Assembly (NCBI GenBank): GCA_016712405.1
Contig: JADJRD010000006.1
Location: forward strand, 33,417-97,416
Source: Cellvibrio sp.
GTDB lineage: Bacteria; Pseudomonadota; Gammaproteobacteria; Pseudomonadales; Cellvibrionaceae
Direction of reading: 5' to 3'
DNA: 64,000 nt
The notes under the pieces are model-generated. The model was not told where the DNA came from. It did no database searches and saw only the letters and a program-made list of their open reading frames with translations. Below, in pieces: positions 1 to 9,389 of this stretch; position 1 is the first letter of the stretch, and each line of letters opens with the position of its first letter. The position numbers and the translations under genes were made by a program.

Positions 1-952
1 TTTCACCGTCAACCACTTCATCCATGCGTTTTTGCAGAAGGCCGGTTTTGTCTTTTGCCAGCAGCGCATCCCAACCGCGACCCCACAATACTTTGATAAC
101 ATTCCAACCAGCACCGCGGAATACACCTTCCAATTCCTGAACAATTTTGCTGTTGCCGCGCACAGGGCCGTCAAGACGTTGCAGGTTACAGTTGATCACG
201 AAAATCAAATTATCGAGCTTTTCACGTGTTGCTAATGCAATTGCACCCAAGCTTTCAGGTTCATCGCACTCGCCGTCACCCAAAAATGCCCAGACTTTAC
301 GATCAGTTTTAGGGATCAAACCACGCGCTTCCATGTAACGGTTAAAGCGTGCTTGGTAAATGGATTTAATTGGACCCAAGCCCATGGATACAGTCGGGAA
401 CTGCCAGTAATCCGGCATCAACCAGGGGTGAGGATATGAAGACAAACCACCACCGTTCACTTCACGGCGAAAATTATCCAAATGAGATTCGTTTAAACGG
501 CCTTCAACAAAAGAACGGGCATACATACCGGGAGAAACGTGGCCTTGGAAATAAATCAAATCGCCGGGAACATCGCCATCATTACCGCGGAAGAAATGGT
601 TAAAACCTACGTCATATAAAGTGGCGGATGATGCGAAAGAAGCAATGTGACCACCCAGACCTTCATCGTTATCATTGGCTTTCATCACCATTGCCATGGC
701 ATTCCAACGGATGATGGAGCGAATTTTACGTTCCAGTTTGGCGTCACCAGGTGACTGAATTTCCTGATCAACAGGAATGGTATTGATATAAGGAGTTTGA
801 ATGGAAGAAGGTTGGGCGATGCCTTGTTTAACGGCAGAGTCAGAAATTGTTTTTAACAGCTCGGCTGCACGTTCTTTACCAGCATGACGAACGACAGACT
901 TAAGGGCATCCAGCCACTCTTTTGTTTCAATGGCATCAATATCGTGTTGCAT
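1..952 (-). CDS. aceE: Pyruvate dehydrogenase E1 component, N-terminal part (runs off the window)
   Basis: Reading the minus strand from the ATG at 950-952 gives an uninterrupted frame of 317 codons to the window edge. E1 is the thiamine-diphosphate enzyme that decarboxylates pyruvate and acetylates the E2 lipoyl arm in the cytoplasmic pyruvate dehydrogenase complex. The thiamine-diphosphate motif is visible as GDGECDEPES, followed by VINCNLQRLDGPVRGN, both typical of the homodimeric AceE type. The stretch NDGDVPGDLIYFQGHVSPG, which forms part of the substrate channel in the family, precedes it. A GAGGAG ribosome-binding site lies about 7 nt before the ATG. The C-terminal two thirds and any aceF lie outside the window. 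Identification is secure. Confidence 0.96.
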   Translation of the reverse strand, partial: MQHDIDAIETKEWLDALKSVVRHAGKERAAELLKTISDSAVKQGIAQPSSIQTPYINTIPVDQEIQSPGDAKLERKIRSIIRWNAMAMVMKANDNDEGLGGHIASFASSATLYDVGFNHFFRGNDGDVPGDLIYFQGHVSPGMYARSFVEGRLNESHLDNFRREVNGGGLSSYPHPWLMPDYWQFPTVSMGLGPIKSIYQARFNRYMEARGLIPKTDRKVWAFLGDGECDEPESLGAIALATREKLDNLIFVINCNLQRLDGPVRGNSKIVQELEGVFRGAGWNVIKVLWGRGWDALLAKDKTGLLQKRMDEVVDGE

Positions 953-1436
953 TCAAATCTCCTCAGACATGCGCCTTGTGAGCACATTTCAACCTGAAAA
1001 TGGGTTTGTGACGACAGTTACCAGTGAATTCACATTTAAAAAACACTGATAATTCATAGGGTTATAGCAGAAATTCCTTGTAGTGGATCAAAAAAAGTCC
1101 CGAATTCTTGCATAGCCAGAAGCTTTTTTCCAGCCCATAAGTGACTTAGTGGTCGACTCTCCTACAAATCCAATCCCGATTTAGAAGAATCTCCCGGTAC
1201 CTGCGATGCTAATGAAGTACGACAGGCTTCGCATTATTACCCATCCTTTTCGGCAACTCCAAGTATTGACGAGTAAAAAACCTGATATTTTTCAATAACA
1301 AAGAAATAAACGCACCTTAAAAAAGCAAGTTAATTTTTTTGCTCGGTTTTGAAACCTTTTACCAGAAAATCCAGCCACAATTCCCATCCAGCTTCTTATA
1401 GAATGGCCAGCTTTCGAATATCGTGAAGACCGCACT
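953..1436. other. Divergent intergenic region, aceE / hopJ
   Basis: This 484-bp stretch between two divergent genes carries no convincing coding frame. It should hold the aceE promoter and leader. On the minus strand a TATAAC hexamer near 1062-1067 sits downstream of TTGATC with a 19-nt spacer, which is too long to trust. I see no clear PdhR-type palindrome and no terminator hairpin. The half near hopJ (about 1270-1400) is A/T-rich and without recognisable signals. Confidence 0.4.
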
Positions 1437-1772
1437 ATGACCCTGATCAAGCAAATCACCGAAAATCCAAACAGCATTGAATTCACTCAAGTGATTAATT
1501 ATATCGATGCCCACTACCATTTCACTCCTACCGCTTTTCAAAATGGTGAGCTCTATAATGCAGCCAATCAAAATAACGGTTCCTGCAAAATTTTTTCGTT
1601 TGCCAAATTACAACAACTCACTCCAGATCAAACCCTGCATTTATTCGGTGATTATTACCGCAAGGATGTTTTGCAAAACCCTGATGCAACTGATCATCAA
1701 AATATTCGCAACTTTATAAAATTTGGTTGGCATGGTGTTAAGTTTGAGAGTGAGGCGTTAGTAACAAAATAA
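1437..1772 (+). CDS. HopJ type III effector family protein
   Basis: This 111-residue protein matches the small HopJ family (PF08888) as I recall it. The diagnostic block is FGDYYRKDVLQNPDATDHQN followed by IRNFIKFGWHGVKF in the C-terminal half, and an earlier KIFSFAKLQQL segment. The family name comes from a Pseudomonas syringae effector, but related proteins are widespread in free-living Proteobacteria, and no secretion system is nearby. The molecular function is unknown. It has no signal peptide or membrane segment. It stands alone, divergent from aceE and convergent with the DUF2835 gene 6 nt away. No strong ribosome-binding site precedes the ATG, so the start is only probable. Confidence 0.8.
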   Translation: MTLIKQITENPNSIEFTQVINYIDAHYHFTPTAFQNGELYNAANQNNGSCKIFSFAKLQQLTPDQTLHLFGDYYRKDVLQNPDATDHQNIRNFIKFGWHGVKFESEALVTK

Positions 1773-1778
1773 ATCCCT

Positions 1779-2000
1779 CTACCTCAATTTTTCGATGGAT
1801 TTAAATTTATGTAATTCATCAAAATGAATTTTAAATTGACCATAAATACCTTGATGTAACACGTAGGGACGAAGTATATCAGCAGGAAATTTTACTTGTT
1901 TACCCTCTATGGATTGAGCAATCACCACTTTTGCACTGCCTTGATATATGCGCACAAACTCATCTGCGGGGATTGCCAAATTAACGATTAACGAATTCAT
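1779..2000 (-). CDS. DUF2835 family small protein
   Basis: The 73-residue product resembles the DUF2835 family (PF11197), a short conserved gammaproteobacterial protein of unknown function. The family-like core is IPADEFVRIYQGSAKVVIAQ, then FPADILRPYVLHQGIYGQF. It is small and basic with no signal peptide or membrane segment. It begins 20 nt after the stop of the NAD-glutamate dehydrogenase gene on the same strand, so it is probably the last gene of that transcript, and it converges on hopJ. Nothing in the sequence tells what it binds or does. Confidence 0.8.
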   Translation of the reverse strand: MNSLIVNLAIPADEFVRIYQGSAKVVIAQSIEGKQVKFPADILRPYVLHQGIYGQFKIHFDELHKFKSIEKLR

Positions 2001-2020
2001 TTCAATAAACTGACGAGTGA

Positions 2021-5000
2021 TTAATGAAATGTAACATCGTTGTGTTGGCTGGCTTGTGCCAAATCCAGCAAATCCCGAAGTGCCACTGAGAACATGGCGA
2101 AATCAGTACCACTAACTGCTTGTAATTCGTTAACCATCGTTTTCCAACGACCAATTAACAATTGATGTTGCAAACTCCATTGTTCAATGATCGAAGGAAT
2201 TTGCGCATCATCACTGACATAACGGATCAAAGAAATACTGAGCGAACGCAATTGCGCTTCAAGATCATCCATATAAGTTTCTCTTGCCATCGCTTGCCAA
2301 AAATTATCGACTTTTAAATCCGATATTTGATTAGAAAACCAAGGCAAACTTAAATAGTTACCCAAACTGAAATACAACTTGGCAACTCTATCCAGAGGTT
2401 GACTGGCAATACGAGCTGATTCGGCAACACTTAATCCGGAATAGAGATTGGCTGGTCTGGTTGCAGCTACGATTAAATTCTCTGGTAAGCCTGCCTCTTG
2501 CAATTTATTACGCGAAATCTGCCATTCAATTAATGGATCCCCCTGCAATAAAGTTGGCAGCGATTGAGCAATTTCTGCCATAGCCGGAGCAAAACAATTG
2601 ACCTCTACTGAAGGATTTAAATTACTGCGACGATTTCGCAAAAACCATCGCGCCGCACGACGAACGCGACGCATCATGCCATTCACCAATTGCAACTGAA
2701 TTTGTGGATCAACTTGATAATCCACTTTTTCCAACGCCTGTTGAAATTCATCGACACGATAAATATCACGCGCAATGATATAAGCTTTTGCTACATCACC
2801 GGATTTGGCGCCAGTCGACTCCATCAAACGTTGCGCAAATGTAATACCCATATTATTCACAATATCATTAGCAATTTGCGTTGCAACGATTTCACGACGC
2901 AATCTATGCTTACGCATGGCATCAGGATATAACTGAGATAATTTTTCAGGAAAAGCACCTTCAATAAAATTCGCAATATAATCATCGTCTGCAATATCCG
3001 AAAGCGCCAAATCTTCTTTCAACATGGCTTTTGCATAAGAAACCAAAATCGCTAATTCAGGGCGAGTCAACCCTTTCCCATGAGTTTGACGCTCAAGCAA
3101 TACTTCATCATTAGGTAAAAATTCCAACTTGCGATTTAACCGCCCAGCTGCTTGTAATGCATTCATAAACCGACGATATTCAGCACTACGAGAAAAAGCT
3201 TCCGACTGCGCAACACTGATGGCCTGGGTTTGATGATAATTATTTTGCAAAACCAATTGTGCAACGTTATCTGTCATCTCGACCAATAACTGATTGCGCT
3301 GTTTTTGAGTGAGATCGCCGTTAGCAACCACTTCATTCAATAAAATTTTTGCATTGACCTCATGATCAGAACAATCCACTCCACCGGCATTATCAATAAA
3401 ATCGGTATTGCAACTTCCGCCATTTAAACAATATTCGATTCGGCCTCTTTGTGTCATTCCTAAATTGCCACCTTCACCAAACACTTTACAGCGAAGTTCA
3501 TTGCCATTAACCCGTAAAATATCATTGGCTTTATCACCTGCATCCGCATGAGTTTCTATACTGGATTTTACGTATGTGCCTATTCCACCATTCCAAATTA
3601 AATCAACCGGCGCTTTTAATAATGCGGAAATAAATTCTGTCGGCGTTAATGATTCAGCTTGAATCTCAAATAATTTCTGCATTTGTGGTGTGATGGTGAT
3701 TGATTTTAGATCTCGACTAAACACACCTCCACCTTCACTAATGAGAGACGAATCATAATCGGCCCAACTTGAGCGAGGTAAATTAAATAAGCGTTTACGC
3801 TCAATAAATCCACTGACTGAATCAGGTTTTGGATCAATAAAAATATGACGATGATCAAATGCGGCAACGAGATTGATAGCTTGCGACAGTAACATACCGT
3901 TACCAAAAACATCGCCTGACATGTCCCCTATTCCTACAACACTGATCGGATCTTGCTGAATATTGATATTTTTTTCTTTGAAATGACGTTGTACTGAAAT
4001 CCAACCACCGCGAGCTGTAATTCCCATAGCTTTGTGATCATAACCTTGACTACCACCGGAGGCGAAAGCATCACCCAACCAAAAATGATATTCAGCTGAA
4101 ATACTGTTTGCTATGTCAGAGAATGTTGCTGTTCCTTTATCCGCCGCGACAACTAGATAGGGATCATCCTCATCAAATCGTAATGTATTGTCCGGCGATT
4201 TAATTTTACCCTCGATTAAATTATCAGTGAGATCCAACAAACCACGAATAAAAGTTTTATAACATTCAATCCCTTCTTTAAGAATTGCATCACGCCCACC
4301 CGTTTGAGGTGGATGCTTGCAAACAAATCCGCCTTTTGCTCCATTCGGCACTATCACCGCATTCTTTACTTGTTGGGCTTTCACCAAACCCAAAACTTCT
4401 GTTCGATAATCTTGCAATCGATCAGACCAACGCAAACCACCACGCGCCACTTTTGCCGAACGCAAATGCACACCTTCAACACGTGGTGAAAAGACAAAAA
4501 TTTCGTAAAGGGGTCTTGGCTCAGGAATATCGGGAATAGTACGTGGACTTAATTTTATCGAAAGATACTCTTTTTCAATCCCCTCTTGCGTTGTTTGATA
4601 ATAATTCGTACGAACACTGCTATCGATCATAGCGAGATAACGACGTACAATTCTATCTTCATTCAAATTTTCAACTTTATTCAAGCCTTGCAGAATTTTT
4701 TGTCGGCAATTTTCAATGATTTCCTGATTAGCCTTAATGCCCATATTGAAAACAGGATCGAACTTGGCGTTGAACAAATCAATTAATAAACGCGTCAATG
4801 ACGAATGATTCACCAATGCATTGGCAATATAAGTATCGGCAAAATTAAACAAGGTTTGTCGCATATAACAAGCGTAAGCGCGTAGTAAGACCACCTCACG
4901 CCATTTCAAACCGCAACTTAACACCAGGCGATTGAATGGATCACTATCCATGCGTTTCCGCCATATAGCCGCAAAGGCAGACTGGAAGTTTTCTTTGACT

Positions 5001-6907
5001 GCATGAATATCAAATTCAGACACAAAATGATGCTGCAGATGAAAATCATGCAACCAAACAAAATCACCATCCGTACGACGTATTTCATGTGAACTTTCCG
5101 ACACCACACGCAAACCCAAATGCTCAAGTACCGGAATCACATCCGATAATTCCAGAGTTTGGTTTTCATGGAAAATTTTAAAGCGAAGTTCATTTTCAGC
5201 CGAGCTGACAGGTTGATAAAAGCTCATGGCAATATCATTAGTTTCTGTCATGGCATCCATAATCAGAATATCTTGTGCCGCATTACGTGAATCAAATTGT
5301 TCTTGATAAGAAGAAGCAAATGCATTGCGATAATCATGTAACAATCGCATAGCCTTCTCTTCACCCTGGGATTCAATTAATGAATATTGCAATTGATCTT
5401 CCCAGGAACGGGTAATTTCGATTATTTTGGTTTGCAGAGCCGCAATATCGATTTCCGGAACCGGTTGGGCACCCAGTTTGAATACCAAATGAACACGAGC
5501 CAGAATCGATTCCGAATAAAGAGTAGTAAACTCACATTCATGGGTACCTAATAACCCACCAATCAACTCTTGAATCTTCAATCGTATTTTTGTGGAAAAA
5601 TAATCGCGAGGAATATAAACCAAACAAGTCACAAACTTGCCAAACAGATCGCGACGAATAAATAGCTTAACCATCGCTCTTTCATTAATTTGAGTTACAC
5701 CCATTAAGGTGTCATACAACTCAGCACTACCGCTTAAAAATATTTCATCACGCGGAAATGTCTCCAAAATCTGTTTGAAACTCTTTCCATAATAGCTGTT
5801 AAGATTTAATCCACTTCTCTCAATCACTTTATTGATTTTTTCGCGAATTAATGGAATACCAATCGGGCTTAAACTGTAAACCATAGAGGTATAAAGCCCC
5901 ATAAACCGGCACTCACCGACTACTTCACCACTAGAATTAAATTTTTTAATCACTACATAATCTGAATAGGCATGTCGATGAACCCGCGAGCGCATGGACG
6001 ATTTTGAAAAGGTAATAATTTGAGGAACCAAATGAAATTTAGCCATCCCCTCATTGAATTGTGACACATCAATAATGGATTGCTGTGCATTACGAAAAGC
6101 AAATACACCCTGTCTTTTGTCCGATACTTCACGCAATTGTTTGCCTGATTCAGACTCTACAAATTCATATTCGGAATACCCCAGAAAAGTAAAATGATTA
6201 GCCATTAGCCAGCGAATAAATTCCTGGCTTTCCTTTACCAGAGGCGCCATTACCGAACCCACTGCCAACTGGAGATTTTTTTCAATCTTGACTACCTGCT
6301 CCATCATGGGTTTGTAATCCTTAACCACTCGCCCCACTTCATCCAAAACCGATAACAAACTATCGCGCAATTCTTTTAATTCATTTTCTTGCGAGTGCAG
6401 ACTGATCTCTAAAAATATCAAGGCTTCTGCTTGCGCATTGTCTATATCGTCAAGGCTGTCACTTAAGCTAATCAATTTATGTTTATCATCGCGACAAACA
6501 TTCATCACCGTACTTTTCAAACCATGAATCGCAATGTTTCGGCGATTCATTTCAATACGAATTGAGTCCACCAGAAACGGCATATCTTTTTGAAGAACCA
6601 CAATCACTGTGTGCGGACAAACCCAACCATCTTCAGCCAAAACGGGATTAAATACTCTTAGCTTGGGCGCCTTACCATCGGGCTGACCTTCAAATTGTTG
6701 TATAAATCGCCACCAGTGATAAATGCTGCCGAACACATCACTAAAGTGCCGACCTACCAACTCCTCAAGCGGGTAGTAGGTAAAAAATAATCTCGCCAAC
6801 ACCATTAGCTTTTCGGCCTCTACCGGCTCCAATTGCTTGATCGCGAATGCACGCAACTCATCCATAAATGCATCAAATTGGTGTTGGCTTACATGTTGAC
6901 TATCCAC
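2021..6907 (-). CDS. gdhB: NAD-specific glutamate dehydrogenase, large (about 180 kDa) type
   Basis: The 1628-residue product is the large NAD-dependent glutamate dehydrogenase (PF05088 family) that oxidises glutamate to 2-oxoglutarate and ammonia, feeding carbon into the TCA cycle. The long N-terminal half carries the ACT-like regulatory domains usual for this class. The catalytic domain starts near residue 800: ARGGLRWSDR is at about 820-830, the lysine of NGAKGGFVCK at about 856, and nucleotide-domain motifs GGIGTYVKSS and FGEGGNLG at about 1110 and 1143. The start is GTG, chosen because AGGAG lies 8 nt upstream and no ATG fits better. Length is usual for the class. Such enzymes are often allosterically regulated (for example by arginine or aspartate), but nothing here proves that. 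Confidence 0.96.
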   Translation of the reverse strand: MDSQHVSQHQFDAFMDELRAFAIKQLEPVEAEKLMVLARLFFTYYPLEELVGRHFSDVFGSIYHWWRFIQQFEGQPDGKAPKLRVFNPVLAEDGWVCPHTVIVVLQKDMPFLVDSIRIEMNRRNIAIHGLKSTVMNVCRDDKHKLISLSDSLDDIDNAQAEALIFLEISLHSQENELKELRDSLLSVLDEVGRVVKDYKPMMEQVVKIEKNLQLAVGSVMAPLVKESQEFIRWLMANHFTFLGYSEYEFVESESGKQLREVSDKRQGVFAFRNAQQSIIDVSQFNEGMAKFHLVPQIITFSKSSMRSRVHRHAYSDYVVIKKFNSSGEVVGECRFMGLYTSMVYSLSPIGIPLIREKINKVIERSGLNLNSYYGKSFKQILETFPRDEIFLSGSAELYDTLMGVTQINERAMVKLFIRRDLFGKFVTCLVYIPRDYFSTKIRLKIQELIGGLLGTHECEFTTLYSESILARVHLVFKLGAQPVPEIDIAALQTKIIEITRSWEDQLQYSLIESQGEEKAMRLLHDYRNAFASSYQEQFDSRNAAQDILIMDAMTETNDIAMSFYQPVSSAENELRFKIFHENQTLELSDVIPVLEHLGLRVVSESSHEIRRTDGDFVWLHDFHLQHHFVSEFDIHAVKENFQSAFAAIWRKRMDSDPFNRLVLSCGLKWREVVLLRAYACYMRQTLFNFADTYIANALVNHSSLTRLLIDLFNAKFDPVFNMGIKANQEIIENCRQKILQGLNKVENLNEDRIVRRYLAMIDSSVRTNYYQTTQEGIEKEYLSIKLSPRTIPDIPEPRPLYEIFVFSPRVEGVHLRSAKVARGGLRWSDRLQDYRTEVLGLVKAQQVKNAVIVPNGAKGGFVCKHPPQTGGRDAILKEGIECYKTFIRGLLDLTDNLIEGKIKSPDNTLRFDEDDPYLVVAADKGTATFSDIANSISAEYHFWLGDAFASGGSQGYDHKAMGITARGGWISVQRHFKEKNINIQQDPISVVGIGDMSGDVFGNGMLLSQAINLVAAFDHRHIFIDPKPDSVSGFIERKRLFNLPRSSWADYDSSLISEGGGVFSRDLKSITITPQMQKLFEIQAESLTPTEFISALLKAPVDLIWNGGIGTYVKSSIETHADAGDKANDILRVNGNELRCKVFGEGGNLGMTQRGRIEYCLNGGSCNTDFIDNAGGVDCSDHEVNAKILLNEVVANGDLTQKQRNQLLVEMTDNVAQLVLQNNYHQTQAISVAQSEAFSRSAEYRRFMNALQAAGRLNRKLEFLPNDEVLLERQTHGKGLTRPELAILVSYAKAMLKEDLALSDIADDDYIANFIEGAFPEKLSQLYPDAMRKHRLRREIVATQIANDIVNNMGITFAQRLMESTGAKSGDVAKAYIIARDIYRVDEFQQALEKVDYQVDPQIQLQLVNGMMRRVRRAARWFLRNRRSNLNPSVEVNCFAPAMAEIAQSLPTLLQGDPLIEWQISRNKLQEAGLPENLIVAATRPANLYSGLSVAESARIASQPLDRVAKLYFSLGNYLSLPWFSNQISDLKVDNFWQAMARETYMDDLEAQLRSLSISLIRYVSDDAQIPSIIEQWSLQHQLLIGRWKTMVNELQAVSGTDFAMFSVALRDLLDLAQASQHNDVTFH

Positions 6908-7077
6908 GTTGCAGACTCCTAATAAATGTCACCCTTCCTAAAGATGGCTCAGGAAGGGATATTCCGGGGGTTTTGTGTCTTAAGATTAGACGATTAATAA
7001 CTTTTGGTATTGAAAAATTCGGAACTGCCTCCAAATTTGACGGTCAGTTAGCGGACTTACTTTAGGATCAAGCTCTT

Positions 7078-7838
7078 ATGTCAAACCATGCACACATCCA
7101 ATCACTGGCCAACTGGTTAAACCAACAAATTGTTGGTCAGGAACATTTGATTAATCGCTTATTACGATTTTCCATAATTTAGTATTGGCCGATGAGATCA
7201 ACCGCGCTCCCGCCAAAGTTCAATCAGCTCTTTTGGAGGCTATGGCGGAAAGACAAGTCAGTGTCGGCAGTAAAACCTATCCCCTGCCGTCATTATTTAT
7301 GGTGATGGCAACCCAAAACCCCATTGAGCAAGAAGGCACTTATCCATTGCCTGAAGCGCAGTTAGATAGATTTCTGTTGCATGTGTTAGTGGACTACCCC
7401 AGCTTGGAAGCCGAAAGAAAAATTCTCCATTTGGCGCGAAATGAAGCCAGCCACATCGCTGTTGAAACACCACCTGTTATTACTCAAGCCACCATCATGG
7501 CTGCACGACAAGAAATTTTAAATTTACACATGGCAGAATCAGTTGAAAATTATTTGGTACATTTGATCAACGCAACGCGCCGCCCTGCCAAATACCACAA
7601 AGATTTAGCAGAGCTAATTGAATTTGGCGCAAGCCCTCGTGCCACAATTGCGTTGGATCGTTGTGCTCGCGCTCATGCCTGGTTGCAAGGCCGCGACTTT
7701 GTCAGCCCTGATGACGTACAAGCCGTTGCACACGATGTATTGCGTCATAGATTAATTTTACGATTTGAAGCTGAAGCACGCGGTATTAATTCACAACAAG
7801 TGATCGACAAATTACTCGCTGCGGTTCCTCTGGTGTAA
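7078..7838 (+). pseudogene. moxR: MoxR-type AAA+ ATPase with internal deletion and frameshift
   Basis: MoxR ATPases act as chaperone-like partners of von Willebrand factor A proteins. Here the ATG at 7078, with AGGA upstream, gives MSNHAHIQSL..IVGQEHLINRLL, the family N-terminus, but the frame stops at TAG 7180-7182. The rest resumes in another frame as IFHNLVLADEINRAPAKVQS (Walker B) and runs with sensor motifs (ATQNPIEQEGTYPLPEAQLD) to the stop at 7838. Between the two pieces about 65-70 residues expected in the family are missing, including the Walker A GxxGxGKT loop. The region is 761 bp against roughly 960 expected. A single lost base cannot explain this. Either it is a real inactivating deletion or an assembly collapse. 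The rest of the operon looks normal. Confidence 0.88.
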
Positions 7839-7862
7839 ATATAATTTAATCGAGAGATATAT

Positions 7863-8891
7863 ATGCCACAGGGTGCTTACACACAAATCGATGAATTATT
7901 ACGTTGCCGGTTTCTCGCGCAAAGTTTATCGCTATTTCCCAAACGCAAAGCACGCAGTGTGTTGACGGGAAATGAGCGCACACATTTTCGCGGACGCGGG
8001 ATGGATTTTGAAGAAGTGCGACTTTATCAAGCCGGTGATGATATTCGCAGTATTGATTGGCGAGTCACTGCACGCACGCAGGTCACACACACAAAAGTCT
8101 ATCGTGAAGAACGTGAACGGCCAGTTTTAATTTTAGTTGATCAGCGCTCGTCACTTTTTTTTGGCAGTCGCAATTGTTTTAAATCCGTATTGGCCGCAGA
8201 AATTGCAGCCACTCTTGCATGGGCTGCGCTGGCACGCGGTGATCGTTTAGGCGGTTTGGTATTAGGCAATGACAATCAACGTGATATTAAACCACGCCGC
8301 AGCAAACATGCGGTGCTGGAATTTTTACATCAAATTCACGATTTTAATCAACAATTGCAGTCACCTTTTTATTCACAACAGAATGACATCAACCCATTGA
8401 TTCAGGATGCACGCCGAATCGCCAAACCTGGCAGTGCCGTTTTTATTATCAGTGATTTTCAAGATCTGACGGATAAGGATACAGCGAGTGTCTATCAACT
8501 CACCCGTCATACCGATGTCACATTTATTCAAGTATCTGATCCCCTTGAAGCGGATTTAATAAGCCCGCACAACTTGTCAATTTCAAATGGCACACAACAA
8601 ATTGTATTACCGACACAAGAGAAAAAATTTCAATCGGCATTTCATCAACAATTTGAAAGTAAACAAGATCAATTAAAAAATCTGTGTCAACGAATGGGCA
8701 TTGCGTTATTAGATTTTTCGACGGATGTGGATTTGACCAGAGCTATGCAGAAATATTTTAGTAATGCTGCGCATCACCCCACCCTAACCCTTCCCTTAGC
8801 AAGGGGAGGGGACAGCTCTCACTCCGCATTAAGTAGAGAATCAAGTTCCTCCCCCTTGCCAAGGGGGAGGTTAGGAGGGGGTGATGAATAA
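7863..8891 (+). CDS. DUF58 domain protein of the Bat operon, with repeat-derived C-terminal tail
   Basis: The 342-residue product is a DUF58 protein, a von Willebrand A-like fold that usually follows moxR. Its hallmark is the block GDDIRSIDWRVTARTQ near residues 58-73, followed by a strand-rich VLILVDQRSS segment. It has no signal peptide and no membrane segment. From about residue 304 the sequence changes to HPTLTLPLARGG and then SSPLPRGRLGGGDE, which is the translation of a palindromic repeat at 8776-8883. The native protein therefore probably ended near residue 303, and the inserted repeat has supplied a new tail and stop codon. The stop overlaps the start of the next gene (GTGATGAATAA), so translation is coupled. 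Confidence 0.9.
   Translation: MPQGAYTQIDELLRCRFLAQSLSLFPKRKARSVLTGNERTHFRGRGMDFEEVRLYQAGDDIRSIDWRVTARTQVTHTKVYREERERPVLILVDQRSSLFFGSRNCFKSVLAAEIAATLAWAALARGDRLGGLVLGNDNQRDIKPRRSKHAVLEFLHQIHDFNQQLQSPFYSQQNDINPLIQDARRIAKPGSAVFIISDFQDLTDKDTASVYQLTRHTDVTFIQVSDPLEADLISPHNLSISNGTQQIVLPTQEKKFQSAFHQQFESKQDQLKNLCQRMGIALLDFSTDVDLTRAMQKYFSNAAHHPTLTLPLARGGDSSHSALSRESSSSPLPRGRLGGGDE
8776..8883. repeat. Palindromic repeat element, type B copy 1, inside the DUF58 gene
   Basis: Two G/C-rich arms, ACCCCACCCTAACCCTTCCC at the left and the near-complement ending GGTTAGGAGGGGGT at the right, flank a short A/T-richer centre around 8813-8847. Each arm is itself a small hairpin (CTTAGCAAGG; CTTGCCAAGG). It matches the element at 12343-12418. 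It behaves like a non-autonomous MITE/REP-type element, with no coding capacity of its own. It lies in frame at the 3' end of the DUF58 gene. Confidence 0.85.
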
Positions 8892-9389
8892 TTTCTCCGA
8901 CTTACCACTCGCCGACATCCACCTACCCGAAGCCCCCGGCTATTGGCCTTTAGCACCCGGCTGGTGGATTTTGCTGGGACTAATTTTATTAGTTACAGTA
9001 TTAATTTACATTTGGCATAAACGTAAACAACGTGAAAATTATCGCCGCAAAGCCTTAATCGAATTGCAAAAAATTAAATTGGAATCTGCGCAAGACACCG
9101 AAACATTTTTGCAAGCAATTAGTCTTTATTAAAACGTACAGCGATGACTGCACAGCCCAACACTTTTAATGCCAGTATTAAAAGTCAAGATTGGTTAAAT
9201 TGGTTGGATGCACAATGCCCAAAACTTACGACAAAATTTAATAGTAAATTGGGGCAAGCATTAATTGTCGGCCAATATCAAAAATCACCGGATGTACAGG
9301 TGGATGTATTAATTGCATTGACAGAAGAATGGATCAGAAAACACAAGAATCAATGGCAAAAAAAATCGGGAGGAAATTCTCATGTTTGA
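8884..9389 (+). CDS. DUF4381 membrane protein of the Bat operon (frameshifted in this sequence)
   Basis: The N-terminal part reads MNNFSDLPLADIHLPEAPGY, then a single membrane helix (WWILLGLILLVTVLIYIW) and a basic cytoplasmic stretch, and stops at TAA 9130-9132. Adding one T to the TTT run at 9125-9127 joins it to the downstream frame as SLLLKRTAMTAQP and gives a 168-residue DUF4381 protein, a normal family length. DUF4381 proteins sit between DUF58 and batA in many gammaproteobacterial Bat operons, and their function is unknown. The repaired C-terminus overlaps the batA start by 8 nt. I read the break as a base lost from a homopolymer. A GTG at 8881 is an alternative start. Confidence 0.85.

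Noticed and set aside
1059..1095. aceE promoter with TTGATC and TATAAC
   Set aside because: The spacer is 19 nt, so I list it only as a weak possibility in the intergenic entry.
9121..9150. Programmed ribosomal frameshift in the Bat operon
   Set aside because: There is no slippery heptamer with downstream structure, and the same type of one-base loss occurs in dnaE, sdhA and trxC, so sequence error is simpler.
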